Assembly (NCBI RefSeq): GCF_000702505.1
Contig: NZ_JNIM01000001.1
Location: forward strand, 868,001 to 932,000
Length of the DNA stretch: 64,000 nt
From: Thermogemmatispora carboxidivorans
Lineage (GTDB): Bacteria > Chloroflexota > Ktedonobacteria > Ktedonobacterales > Ktedonobacteraceae
Reading direction: 5' to 3'
Made by a program: the position numbers and the translations under genes. Below are positions 15,181-23,805 of this stretch, in pieces; position 1 is the first letter of the stretch, and every line of letters begins with the position of its first letter. The notes under the pieces were generated by a model. The model did not search any database. It was not told the origin of the DNA and worked only from the letters and a program-made list of their open reading frames with translations.

Positions 15181-17094
15181 TCAGTTCGTGGCTGTAGTCT
15201 TCTCGCTGAAGGGGGCCCAGATCTGCACGGTACCATCCCACGAGCCGGAAGCGATGACCTCTCCGGCAGGTGACCAGGCCAGGGTGCTCACCCAATCGCT
15301 GTGGCCACGGTAGCTTAAGAGCGGAGCGGGCGGCGGCGCGACCTCGCCGGTGGGCCGCCAGAGATGGACCTGCTCATCGACGCTGCCGGAGGCGATCAGG
15401 CGGCCATCAGGTGACCAGGCCACGCAGGTCACGCCGCCGTTGTGGCCGTAGTAGCAGAGTGGTTCGCGCCCGCCGTCGATCCCACGTGGGTCGCGGGCCT
15501 CCCACACCTGGACCGATTGATCATCGCTGGCGGAGGCCACAAAGCGCCCATCGGGCGACCAGGCCACTGCGTTCACCTTATCGTGGTGGCCGTAATAAAT
15601 GCGAATGTTGCCCCCGGTGCTCGCCGTTGGCTCCCAGACATGGACCGTGCGATCCTCGCCTCCAGAGGCGAGCTGGCGGCTATCGGGTGACCAGGCCAGA
15701 GCGGCAATGCTGCCGTGGTGACCGCGGTAGGTACAGACGATGCGGCGAGTGGCGATCTCCCAGACCAGAGCGATCCGTTCCTCGCCGGCGGCGGCCAGAT
15801 ACCTCCCATCGGGCGACCAGGCCACTGCCAGGATACGCTCGCTGAGGCCCTCGTAGCGTGCGCCAGCGGGTGACTGCAGTCGGGCGGCGCGGGCGTCCTG
15901 GGGTAGGACAGCGAGCAGCTGGACTACCTCGGACAGCAGTCCATCGGTCATGGCCAGATAACGCCCATCGGGTGACCAGGCGATGACTGGCGCCTCCAGG
16001 GAGAGGCCACGCTGTACCAGCAGCGTTTCCCCGGTGCGGCTATCCCAGATCTGGACGCTCTCATCCTGACTGCTGGAAGCCAGATAGCGCCCGTGACTGG
16101 CCCAGGCCAGCGAGGCCACCCGGGCACTGTGGCCGCGATACACCAGGCGGGGTGCGGTCACCACGGATGAAGGCGACAACTCGCCCGGGGGCGCCGCCGC
16201 TGACTGAGCAGCAGCCGGGGCAAAGGGCAGCGGCGATTTAAACTGCGAGCGAGGCAGAGGAGAAAGCGGGAAGCGCTCCTGACGACTGGCCCGCTCCAAC
16301 TCACGGGCGAACTCCTCCACCGAAGGAAAGCGCTCATTCGGGTCCTTCGCCAAAGCGCGCATTACTACCTGTTCCACTGACGGCGGAACCGCCGGAGCGC
16401 GTTCGCGCAGCGATGGCGGAGGGGCAATCTGATGCTGCAGGGCAATCTCCTGGGTAGTGCCCACGAAAGGCCAGTCGCCCGTCAGCCACTCATAGACCAC
16501 TACTCCCAGGGCATACTGATCGCTGGCCAACCGGGGGCGTCCGCGCAGCTGCTCCGGCGCCGCGTAGGGAACCGTTCCCTCGAAACCCTGCAACTTCTCG
16601 CGACGGTAACCGGCACTGCGCGCCACCGTTGCAATATCGAAATCGCTCAGCCAGACCTGGTTGTCTGGTCCCAGCAGCATATTGTGTGGCTTAATATCGC
16701 GATGGATGAGTTTATAGCTGTGGATATGCTGCAAGGCCGCAGCCACCTGGCGCACGTAGGAAACCACCGTTGGCAGGGGCAGAGGAGTACCACGCGGATG
16801 CCGCTCGCGCAGCGTGCCGTGTGGGGCATAGGCCATCACAATGAACGGCAGCCCATCCTCCGCTCCAAAATCGAAGACGCGCACAATGTGTGGATGCTCC
16901 AGCCGTGTTAAAATCTGCGCGCGGATCAGCAACTCGGCCAGCTCCTGACTGGAGAGCTGCGCCTCAACCACTTTGAGCGCTGCCTGGGCCCCCGTGCGCA
17001 CGTGCTCCCCCAAATAGACGCGCGTCATATGGCCCTGGCCCAGCAGGCGCACCAGCCGATAGCCTCCAAGCCGCTGATCGATTCGACTGACCAT
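15181..17094 (-). CDS. Ser/Thr protein kinase with C-terminal WD40 propeller
   Basis: A 637-residue soluble fusion. Residues 11-270 form a eukaryote-type kinase: glycine loop GQGHMTRVYLG, ATP-anchoring Lys41, catalytic HRDIKPHN (131-138), metal-binding DFD (151-153) in place of DFG, and GTVPYAAPEQ as activation-loop end. A Pro/Ser/Ala-rich linker follows, then seven WD40 repeats, most carrying AWSPDGR and ending in VxxW(D/E), enough for a complete seven-bladed propeller. There is no transmembrane segment, unlike PknB-type receptors. The propeller probably recruits substrates. The DFG to DFD change touches magnesium binding only mildly, since the Asp is kept. ATG at 17094 is preferred to an in-frame TTG seven codons upstream. 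A TTGACA/TAGAAT promoter lies 90 bases upstream. Confidence 0.92.
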   Translation of the reverse strand: MVSRIDQRLGGYRLVRLLGQGHMTRVYLGEHVRTGAQAALKVVEAQLSSQELAELLIRAQILTRLEHPHIVRVFDFGAEDGLPFIVMAYAPHGTLRERHPRGTPLPLPTVVSYVRQVAAALQHIHSYKLIHRDIKPHNMLLGPDNQVWLSDFDIATVARSAGYRREKLQGFEGTVPYAAPEQLRGRPRLASDQYALGVVVYEWLTGDWPFVGTTQEIALQHQIAPPPSLRERAPAVPPSVEQVVMRALAKDPNERFPSVEEFARELERASRQERFPLSPLPRSQFKSPLPFAPAAAQSAAAPPGELSPSSVVTAPRLVYRGHSARVASLAWASHGRYLASSSQDESVQIWDSRTGETLLVQRGLSLEAPVIAWSPDGRYLAMTDGLLSEVVQLLAVLPQDARAARLQSPAGARYEGLSERILAVAWSPDGRYLAAAGEERIALVWEIATRRIVCTYRGHHGSIAALAWSPDSRQLASGGEDRTVHVWEPTASTGGNIRIYYGHHDKVNAVAWSPDGRFVASASDDQSVQVWEARDPRGIDGGREPLCYYGHNGGVTCVAWSPDGRLIASGSVDEQVHLWRPTGEVAPPPAPLLSYRGHSDWVSTLAWSPAGEVIASGSWDGTVQIWAPFSEKTTATN

Positions 17095-17180
17095 AGCGCT
17101 CTTCTCCCCTCGCAAGGTGCCTACCTACCCTGGCCGCCGTCGTCATCTTCTCTCTCCCTTGCGAGTCCTCTTGTTGGAGG

Positions 17181-17210
17181 ATTCTAGAGAATGGGCGAAG
17201 AACATGTCAA
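17181..17210 (-). promoter_or_regulatory. sigma70-type promoter of the kinase gene
   Basis: On the minus strand TTGACA (17210-17205), an 18-base spacer and TAGAAT (17186-17181). Transcription would begin about 80 bases before the kinase start codon. Confidence 0.7.
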
Positions 17211-17289
17211 GCGGATAGTCAAGATGGTATATGTTGATGCTTTTTGTGGTCTCTTGTGCAATAGCGAGAACGGAAGACGGGAAGGCCGC

Positions 17290-17311
17290 AAAAAAGGGAG
17301 CGTAGCGCCCC
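17290..17311 (-). terminator. rho-independent terminator of the aminotransferase gene
   Basis: On the minus strand GGGGCG-CTA-CGCTCCC forms a short GC-rich stem with one bulge, directly followed by TTTTTT (17295-17290). It begins 25 bases after the aminotransferase stop. Confidence 0.75.
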
Positions 17312-17335
17312 AACACGAGCGGAGGACGGGGCTGC

Positions 17336-18550
17336 TCAACTCAGCGAGCGACTGGTACCTGCCAGCAGATCCTCCAGCGTCCGGGCGAAACGCTCGACCT
17401 CCTCCTCGGAATTATAGTAATGCACCGAAGCGCGTACCAGCGCCTGAAGGCCGTGGGCCTGCATATCCAGGAGCGCCGCCTGTTGAGAGACCACTGAGAC
17501 ATTGATGCTCTGGCGGCGCAGTGCCTGGCGAAGCGTCTCGGCCTCCCAGCCCTCCACCGTGAAAGTCACAATACCGCCCTGAATCACGCCCCGATCATGA
17601 ACGATCACCCCTGGCAGCGGGCTGAGGCGTGTGCGCAAGAGATAGGCAAGATCGCGAATACGGCGCCAGAGCCGCTGCTGATCCCATTGCAGAAAATAAT
17701 CGATAGCTGCCCCCAGGCCCAGGCGATTGGCAATACTGGCCTCCCAGCACTCAAAGCGGCGCGCGTCGGGACGCAGTCTATACTGATCGGGCGCCGTCCA
17801 ACTGGCAGCATGGAGATCGATCAGCGGAGGCTCCAACGCTTCCAGTACCTCCTTGCGCACATAGAGAAAACCAGTGCCACGCGGACCGCGCAAGAACTTG
17901 CGCCCTGTGCCTGCCAGGATGTCGCAACCGAGCGCCCGCACATCAAGTGGCATCTGGCCCACCGACTGCGTTGCATCTAACAGATAGAGCGCTCCGGCCT
18001 CACGGGCGATCTGCCCCACTTCAGCCGCGGGATTGACCAGGCCATTATTCGTCGGCACGTGCGTCAAAGCGATCAGGCGGACGCGCTCATCGATGGCATT
18101 GCGCAGGGCACTCACAGAGATTTGCCCGTACTCATCGTCAGGGATCACCTCGACGTGGAGACCGGAGCGGCGCCTCATCTGCAAGAAAGCCAGGTAGTTA
18201 CTGGCATATTCGGCCATGCCGGTCAGAATACGGTCGCCGGGCTCGAACGGAATGGCGTAGAAAGCCATATCCCAGGCGCGGGTGGCGTTCTCCACCAGGG
18301 CCACCTCGTCCGGCTGGCAACCGAGCAGTGTGGCTACTGCCTCGTAGACGTGGGCAAGCGCCTCGCGTGCCTCCTCGGCGGCTTCGTAGCCGCCGTGACG
18401 GGCCTCGCGCTGGAGATGAGCGCTCACAGCCTCTAAGACTGGCTGAGGCATCAAGGCGGCCCCAGCATTATTGAAGTGAAGCACCTCTGTGCACCCTGGC
18501 GTCTCCGCGCGTACCTGAGCCAAATCAAATGCCCGCGTTTGCCGTTCCAT
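17336..18550 (-). CDS. class V aminotransferase, cysteine-desulfurase-like
   Basis: A PLP enzyme of fold type I, class V, 404 residues. HFNNAGAALMP near the start is the usual N-terminal loop, ENATRAWD resembles the phosphate-binding segment, LDATQSVGQ gives Asp192 and Gln195 that hold the PLP ring, and Lys218 in GTGRKFLRGPRGTGFLYV is the Schiff-base lysine. The C-terminal SVHYYNSEEEVERFARTLE is typical of the family. The class includes cysteine desulfurases, selenocysteine lyases, isopenicillin-N-epimerase-like proteins and the ergothioneine C-S lyase EgtE; no mobile catalytic-cysteine loop of the NifS/IscS kind is evident, so an EgtE or epimerase-like role is as likely as sulfur transfer. 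It stands alone, ending in its own terminator. Confidence 0.88.
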   Translation of the reverse strand: MERQTRAFDLAQVRAETPGCTEVLHFNNAGAALMPQPVLEAVSAHLQREARHGGYEAAEEAREALAHVYEAVATLLGCQPDEVALVENATRAWDMAFYAIPFEPGDRILTGMAEYASNYLAFLQMRRRSGLHVEVIPDDEYGQISVSALRNAIDERVRLIALTHVPTNNGLVNPAAEVGQIAREAGALYLLDATQSVGQMPLDVRALGCDILAGTGRKFLRGPRGTGFLYVRKEVLEALEPPLIDLHAASWTAPDQYRLRPDARRFECWEASIANRLGLGAAIDYFLQWDQQRLWRRIRDLAYLLRTRLSPLPGVIVHDRGVIQGGIVTFTVEGWEAETLRQALRRQSINVSVVSQQAALLDMQAHGLQALVRASVHYYNSEEEVERFARTLEDLLAGTSRSLS

Positions 18551-18758
18551 GCTGTCCCGCTCCGTTCTCGGTCTTGGTTAGCCGTGCAGCTACTCACGTC
18601 TGGCAAATCGAACCCTTTGTCTGTTTCAACCTGCCCCCGTTCTGGCTACACCACCAGAAGGGGCCAGGCGCCGCGCAGCCGATCAGCGGCGAACGGGCGA
18701 TCGCAAGCATCCGCCGCTGGAGCTGACAGCGCCGGGACCCCGATCAGGAAAGGCTTGT

Positions 18759-19199
18759 TTACTCCCCAACAGGGATAACGACGCGACCTTGACCGGTGGG
18801 CGGCATGTTGGGACCACTGCCGACCCAGCGTACGGCGGTGCCGATGGCCGTCACCTCCATCCATTCGCCGTTATGCAGATACTGGACCTGGATGTCGACG
18901 CCGATCACCCCATCGGCCCCCAACTGATCAGCCTCAAACTGCATGCGGCTCAACGCCAGCTCGCGCGCCTGATACATCAGCTGGGTGTATTCTTTGAGCT
19001 CGCCCTGGAAGTGGGACTTGATCCCCGCCAGCCAGTTGCGAATGGCGCCCATCGAGTAAATGCAGTTGCCCATCACCAGACCCAAGGGCTGGAAGCCCTT
19101 GTCGACAACTAGCCAAAATTCCTGCCCGCTGAGATCGGAAGTAAAAGCCCGGCCCCGGTAGCCCGGTCGGATATCCATCGCTGTTCGTGGTTCGCCCAT
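18759..19199 (-). CDS. YbjQ/UPF0145 family protein
   Basis: A 146-residue protein of the YbjQ (UPF0145, heavy-metal-binding-domain-like) family: a central part with MGNCIYSMGAIRNW, a helix carrying YTQLMYQARELALSRMQFEADQLGADGVIGVDIQ, and a final strand pair EWMEVTAIGTAVRW. The family forms beta-rich pentamers and its function is unclear; metal binding has been proposed from structure only. The frame is open to 19325, but ATG at 19199 with GAGG seven bases upstream gives the normal start. It is monocistronic, divergent from the TetR-P450 pair across about 340 bases. Confidence 0.8.
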   Translation of the reverse strand: MGEPRTAMDIRPGYRGRAFTSDLSGQEFWLVVDKGFQPLGLVMGNCIYSMGAIRNWLAGIKSHFQGELKEYTQLMYQARELALSRMQFEADQLGADGVIGVDIQVQYLHNGEWMEVTAIGTAVRWVGSGPNMPPTGQGRVVIPVGE

Positions 19200-19537
19200 G
19201 TGACCTCTCTTTCGCTTTGGTCTTACCTGGCCGCTTCTTGTAGTCTTGCTTGCTGCCACAGTGCGCAGCCATGCCGCGCTCGCCGCCATTCCAGGATAGG
19301 CAATCGCCTCTGGAATGTCAACCATTCGGCGCGCGAGACGCTTTCAAGCGCTGGCCTTGCTACCTGCCTGGCAGCTCCTATTTGATCTACGTCTGGCTCA
19401 GCTTGACTCATACGTCTAAAATATGACTGGAAAGTTCAATGTGGTTGAAGAGAGCGTGAAGCGCGGTGTGGAGCCTTCCCCGTGAGTCCGAGGAAGAAGG
19501 GGAGCAGCATCGACCATGAGCAAGGAGGAGTAAGCCG
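19200..19537. other. divergent intergenic region
   Basis: About 340 bases between the YbjQ-like gene and tetR. An imperfect inverted repeat is noted at 19406-19428. Promoters for neither gene are clear; TAAAAT at 19417-19422 is a possible plus-strand -10. Confidence 0.35.
19406..19428. promoter_or_regulatory. possible TetR operator
   Basis: ACTCATA (19406-19412) and TATGACT (19422-19428) are inverted with one mismatch around nine bases that include TAAAAT. Position and size suit a TetR-type operator for the downstream tetR-P450 pair, but the symmetry is modest. Confidence 0.3.
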
Positions 19538-20179
19538 ATGGCGAGTGAGATGGGGCGGCAGCGCTTAAAAGAGCGCTTGCGCGAAGTACGTACTGAGCTG
19601 ATTCTCAGTGTGGCAGAGGAGGTTTTCGAGGAGCGAGGCTATCACGAGACGACGATGGATGAGATAGCGGCCCGCTGTGGCGTCGCCAAGGGCACGCTCT
19701 ATCAGCACTTTCCTGGTGGCAAGGACGAGCTGATCACCGCGCTCTTTGAGCGCCACCTGGAGCAGTTTGCCCGCGCCGTCGCCCAGGCCCAAAGCGCTGC
19801 CAGCACGGCTCGCGGCAGGCTCAGACGCATTCTGGAGTATGTCTATCTGGAACGCAGCGGCCTGCACGCGCGCCTCTTACAGCTGCTCACCTATGGCGGA
19901 GACCTTCGTCAAGCGCTCAAAGAGCGTCTTGGTCCCCGCCTGGAACTGATCAGCGCCGCTATTCGCGCCTTGCTGGAGCAAGGTCAGCGCAGTGGCGAGT
20001 TCCGCGACACGCTCTCGACCGAGCTGCTGCTACAGACATTTATGCACCTGTTACTCTTCAACAAGTATCAGTCAGTGCTTGAACGCGAGCAACTCTCTCC
20101 CGAGAGCCTCGTAGCGCAGGTTGCGCAGATTTTCTTTGACGGTATTGCCAGCGACACGTCTGCAGAGGAAAGGATATAG
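19538..20179 (+). CDS. TetR-family transcriptional regulator
   Basis: A 213-residue regulator. The N-terminal 20-70 segment is a standard TetR helix-turn-helix: ILSVAEEVFEERGYHETTMDEIAARCGVAKGTLYQHFPGGKDELI, with the YQHF recognition helix end. The all-helical C-terminal part is the ligand and dimer domain, which does not reveal its inducer. GGAGGAG lies close before the ATG. The P450 gene starts five bases after its stop, so the two are cotranscribed and the regulator may sense the P450 substrate or product. Confidence 0.92.
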   Translation: MASEMGRQRLKERLREVRTELILSVAEEVFEERGYHETTMDEIAARCGVAKGTLYQHFPGGKDELITALFERHLEQFARAVAQAQSAASTARGRLRRILEYVYLERSGLHARLLQLLTYGGDLRQALKERLGPRLELISAAIRALLEQGQRSGEFRDTLSTELLLQTFMHLLLFNKYQSVLEREQLSPESLVAQVAQIFFDGIASDTSAEERI

Positions 20180-20184
20180 CAGCA

Positions 20185-21387
20185 ATGCAATCACAACCCG
20201 GTTTGCGCGCAACGGCCCCCATGCTCTTCGGCCTCCAGGCCCTGGAAGATACCGAGCGTTCCTTTGCCTGGTTTGCCGCTATGCGCGAGGCGCACCCGGT
20301 CTTCTTTCACGAAGGCACAGGCATCTGGCAGGTCTTCCGTTACGATGATGTATTAAATGTTCTCAACGACTACGCGCGCTTTTCTTCCAACGCCTTTGAG
20401 GACGTTGGAGCTTTTTTTGAGGGAACGCTGCTAGCCAAAGATCCGCCGGAGCATCGCAAGCTGCGCAGCCTGGTCAATCAGGCCTTCACGCCGCGGGCTG
20501 TAGCGCGGCTCGCGGAGCGCATTACGCAGATCACCCAAGAGCTGCTGGACGCAGTGCTGGCCAAAGGAGAGTTGGATGTTGTAGCCGACATCGCTTTCCC
20601 CTTGCCGGCCAAGGTCATTGCTGAGCTGCTTGGGGTCCCTGATCAAGACTGGGATATTTTCCAGCGCTGGGCGCAGGCTGACCCCTCCTCGCCGCCAGCG
20701 CGGCGGCTGGCCGGGCGGACCATGCGCCAAGAGATGGAGGAGTACTTCACGGACCTGATTGCTGAGCGCCGGCGGGCGCCGCGGGAGGACCTGATCAGTG
20801 CCCTCTGTCAGGCCGAAGTCGATGGGCAGAAACTCAGTCAGAATGAGCTGTTGAGCTTCTGTGTTCTGTTGCTGGCTGCTGGTCAGGAGACCACCAAGAA
20901 CCTGATCGCCAATGCCATCGTCTGCTTCACTGATTACCCCGAGGTCATGGAGCGGCTGCGTCGCCAGCCAGAGCTTATGCCGGCGGCTATCGAAGAGGTA
21001 CTGCGCTTCCTGTCCCCCGTCTGGTTCCTGTTGCGGCGCACAACGACCGAGGTCGAGCTTGGCGGGCAGCGTATTCCGCCTCAGCAAAGTGTCCTCGTCT
21101 GGACGGCCTCGGCCAACCGCGACCCGGCTCAGTTTCCAGAGCCAGATCGCTTTCTGATCGAGCGCAGTCCTAACCGACATCTGGCCTTCGGTCATGGTAT
21201 CCATTACTGTGTCGGGGCGCCGCTGGCGCGTCTGGAGGCCAAGATAGCCCTGCCCCTGATGCTGCAACGTCTTGGCAGACTGGAGCGTGTTCCTGGTATT
21301 CCAATCATGGTCAATCGGGGTCTGGTCTTCGTGATCCGCTCCTTGCCGATCGCCTTTGAGGCAGCGGCTGCCGGCAGCCAGCGCTAA
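20185..21387 (+). CDS. cytochrome P450
   Basis: A soluble class I type bacterial P450, 400 residues. The heme loop FGHGIHYCVGAPLARLE has the axial ligand Cys342; the I-helix AAGQETT (231-237) has the acid-alcohol oxygen-activation pair; ExxR of the K-helix is Glu271 to Arg274. DPPEHRKLRSLVNQAFTPRAV near residue 86 is the C-helix region that touches the heme propionates. Lacks any membrane anchor. It resembles the CYP107/CYP109 style of broad-range bacterial oxygenases, but the substrate is unknown. No ferredoxin or reductase is adjacent, so electrons must come from elsewhere. Second gene of the tetR-P450 pair. Confidence 0.93.
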   Translation: MQSQPGLRATAPMLFGLQALEDTERSFAWFAAMREAHPVFFHEGTGIWQVFRYDDVLNVLNDYARFSSNAFEDVGAFFEGTLLAKDPPEHRKLRSLVNQAFTPRAVARLAERITQITQELLDAVLAKGELDVVADIAFPLPAKVIAELLGVPDQDWDIFQRWAQADPSSPPARRLAGRTMRQEMEEYFTDLIAERRRAPREDLISALCQAEVDGQKLSQNELLSFCVLLLAAGQETTKNLIANAIVCFTDYPEVMERLRRQPELMPAAIEEVLRFLSPVWFLLRRTTTEVELGGQRIPPQQSVLVWTASANRDPAQFPEPDRFLIERSPNRHLAFGHGIHYCVGAPLARLEAKIALPLMLQRLGRLERVPGIPIMVNRGLVFVIRSLPIAFEAAAAGSQR

Positions 21388-21474
21388 TGAGAGTGCCGGC
21401 CCGTGCCGGTAGAGGTCTCTTTCCCGGGCGGCTTCCGCTTCGGTAGCTCGACAAAGGAAAGGAGCGGAAGCCGC

Positions 21475-22614
21475 TTAGCTTCCCTCATCAGGTACCAGCT
21501 CGATCACTTCGCCAAAGGGAAAGCTCGCCCGCTCAAGATGGTGGCCCGTCACAACCCACAGTACGGGCAGCGCGGGTGGCTCCTTGGGAAAGACACCGAA
21601 GCCGTCCGTCAGGTAGACACAGACGGCGTTCTGCCAGGGTTCGTGCTCGGCCAGGACACGCTCAAAGAACGGAGTGAAGTCTGTGCCGCCGCGACCTCGT
21701 GGGGGTGGCAACTCGGCGGAGACGCTGCTGACCTCATAGGGACCGTAGCAGGCCGTATCGACATAGTAGAGTTGGCCAATCACATGGGGATAGGCGGCCA
21801 GAATACCCCGCAGCTCGCCCAAGAACAGACCCGAGTCGCGGTCACTGATCGAGCCACTGGTATCGATAGCAATGTAGGCGTACAGCTGCTCGTTATCCTG
21901 GGCATCGAGATAGAGCCGCTGACCGATAAAGCGCCGGTCGAAGCCAGAGAAGTCGCTTGGGGTTTGCGTCAGAAAGCGCCAGAGATAGCTACGCCAGTCA
22001 AGCCGGCTTGGTTCGATACGGGCAAGCTCGCGTTCCAGGCCGAGCGGAAAACGACCGGGTTGTACTACTGTGCTGCGTGCTTGCTTAATGGCCCGCCACC
22101 AGTAGTCTCGCTGGCGGTCGTGCTCCGCGTGCGACAACGGGTCCTCCTGCTGGCTCTGCTGCTGGAGATCGAGGGGAGCGCGCAGCTGGGCGGCGCGCTT
22201 GGGATTCTGCTGCAGTTGCTGATAGACCTCCTCGACGCTCAGGCTCTCTAGATCAGGCTCGCGCACATGCCCCCTGGGCAGCTCTAGCCCTTCCAGGTGG
22301 GCAATGATGCCATTGACAACAATATCGGCAGCAATGTTCCAGAGGTAGGCATCACGCTGACCGCGCCTTGGCACATGCTGCAGGGCGGTATGGAGCACCT
22401 CGTGGGTCAGCACCCCCAGGCGCTCGGCAGGCGTCAGCTGGCGCCAGAAGGCGGGGTTGAAAGTGATACTGCGCCCGTCTGTCATGGCTGTGTCGACACT
22501 ATCGCTCACTTTGATCTGGGCGAAGAGACTCAGGGTAGCGAAAAATGGCTGCCGGAGACGGAGCTGGAGAATCGCGCCGCTGATCTGCTTGTGAACATCG
22601 TGGTGCTCCTGCAT
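21475..22614 (-). CDS. DUF2201-type protein: HExxH metallopeptidase-like plus VWA-like domain
   Basis: A 379-residue two-domain protein. The N-terminal half has a zinc-peptidase-like motif HEVLHTALQH (71-80; HExxHxxxxH) within an all-helical domain, and the C-terminal half is a VWA-like domain with a MIDAS start IDTSGSIS (Asp251, Ser253, Ser255) and a later VYLTDGFG. This matches the putative metallopeptidase/VWA-like family (COG3864). Such proteins are usually partners of MoxR-type AAA ATPases, as here: the MoxR gene lies 95 bases upstream in the same direction. AAGGAGGAG precedes the ATG. Both the metal site and MIDAS look intact, so a chaperone-like or proteolytic role is possible; substrate unknown. 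Last gene of the operon. Confidence 0.85.
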   Translation of the reverse strand: MQEHHDVHKQISGAILQLRLRQPFFATLSLFAQIKVSDSVDTAMTDGRSITFNPAFWRQLTPAERLGVLTHEVLHTALQHVPRRGQRDAYLWNIAADIVVNGIIAHLEGLELPRGHVREPDLESLSVEEVYQQLQQNPKRAAQLRAPLDLQQQSQQEDPLSHAEHDRQRDYWWRAIKQARSTVVQPGRFPLGLERELARIEPSRLDWRSYLWRFLTQTPSDFSGFDRRFIGQRLYLDAQDNEQLYAYIAIDTSGSISDRDSGLFLGELRGILAAYPHVIGQLYYVDTACYGPYEVSSVSAELPPPRGRGGTDFTPFFERVLAEHEPWQNAVCVYLTDGFGVFPKEPPALPVLWVVTGHHLERASFPFGEVIELVPDEGS

Positions 22615-22709
22615 GGCATCTCCTCCTTGGAGCGAATCGGCTCAGGCGAAGGCTGAGCGCGGGCGGCCTCTGGCTGTAGTGAGCGTACTGCCCCTCCTTC
22701 GTTCGTTCA

Positions 22710-23714
22710 TTACTGTGGGTTGAGTAGCTCCATGTACTCGGCAAACAGCTTCTGGAGCTGCTGGTTGCGCTGAGCCAGGGCTGCCAGCTTGCCTAGTTCG
22801 TTGCGCGCGCGCAGCAGGCGGAAGAGGTCCGTAGCGAAGAGCTGAACCCATTCGGGTTGAGCTTTCTGGCTCATCCAGACGAAGGCCTGATAGCACTGCT
22901 GCAGGGTTGAGGCGCGCGTCGCCAGAGCAACCGTAATGGCGTAGCGCAGCGATGGCTCGCTCGGAAAAGCGATTTGCTCGCCGGCCCCCTCAAGGATAGC
23001 TTCGACATCGGGGAGGCGGTCGTAGAGGGCCATAAAAGCCTCGAACTCGGCGGCAGCTCCCTGGCCCACTGCTGGGGTGATATCCAGTCCGGCCTTGTAG
23101 AGAGCGTCGGCCATCATCCAGGTGCGTGGAGAGGGCCAGGCTGGCTGCTGCGGATCGAGCTTGTGCAGCAGCTCTGGGCGGAAGGCCAGGAAGGCTAAGA
23201 GGTGCTCGTGCATGCCCTGCTCCAGAGCATAGGCTTTGAAGCTATCGAAGTTCGGTTCCACAAAGAGATGAATAAAGCGGTTGCTCAGCGGCGCCGGCAT
23301 ATCGAAGACGGCGGCGCGATCTTCTTTGCGATTGCCAGCGGCCCAGATGAACCAGCCTTCGGGGACGGTGTAGCTACCGACGCGCCGGTCGAGAATCAGC
23401 TGCTGGGCGATGCCCTGGATCGTGGGCGGAGCCAGATTCAGCTCATCAAGGAAAAGGATGCCCCGACCCGCGCGCGGCAGAAACTCAGGCGGATACCAGC
23501 GGGCTGTTCCTTCCTCGGCCACAGGAAGACCGCGCAGATCGGTCGGTGCCAGCTGTGAGAGACGCAGGTCGATCAGCTCCAGACCGTGAGCGCGTGCCGT
23601 CTGGGCGACAATGCTGGATTTACCAATGCCAGGCGGCCCCCAGATCATGGTGCTCATCATCAGGCGTCGACTCACCAGGCTGGACAGAAAACGTGCCAGG
23701 GCATCAGGTCGCAT
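22710..23714 (-). CDS. MoxR-family AAA ATPase
   Basis: A 334-residue AAA+ ATPase. Walker A GPPGIGKSS is at 26-34 and Walker B GILFLDELN with Asp90-Glu91; sensor-type AAGNRKEDRAAVFDMPAPLSNRF contains sensor 1 Asn and the arginine finger region. The C-terminal quarter is the helical lid. MoxR ATPases act as chaperones that insert cofactors or remodel partners that carry VWA domains. An in-frame ATG at 23777 would add 21 residues, but those codons include the AAAGGAGGG ribosome site of the ATG at 23714, which I therefore prefer. Middle gene of a three-gene operon with the repeat protein upstream and the VWA protein downstream. Confidence 0.9.
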   Translation of the reverse strand: MRPDALARFLSSLVSRRLMMSTMIWGPPGIGKSSIVAQTARAHGLELIDLRLSQLAPTDLRGLPVAEEGTARWYPPEFLPRAGRGILFLDELNLAPPTIQGIAQQLILDRRVGSYTVPEGWFIWAAGNRKEDRAAVFDMPAPLSNRFIHLFVEPNFDSFKAYALEQGMHEHLLAFLAFRPELLHKLDPQQPAWPSPRTWMMADALYKAGLDITPAVGQGAAAEFEAFMALYDRLPDVEAILEGAGEQIAFPSEPSLRYAITVALATRASTLQQCYQAFVWMSQKAQPEWVQLFATDLFRLLRARNELGKLAALAQRNQQLQKLFAEYMELLNPQ

Positions 23715-23805
23715 GAGACTCTTTCTCCCTCCTTTGTGTCTATCCTTATCTTCAGCGGGCGAGGTCAGATCTGCCATCTAGCCTGGGAGAAAGTCGTACC
23801 ATCTG

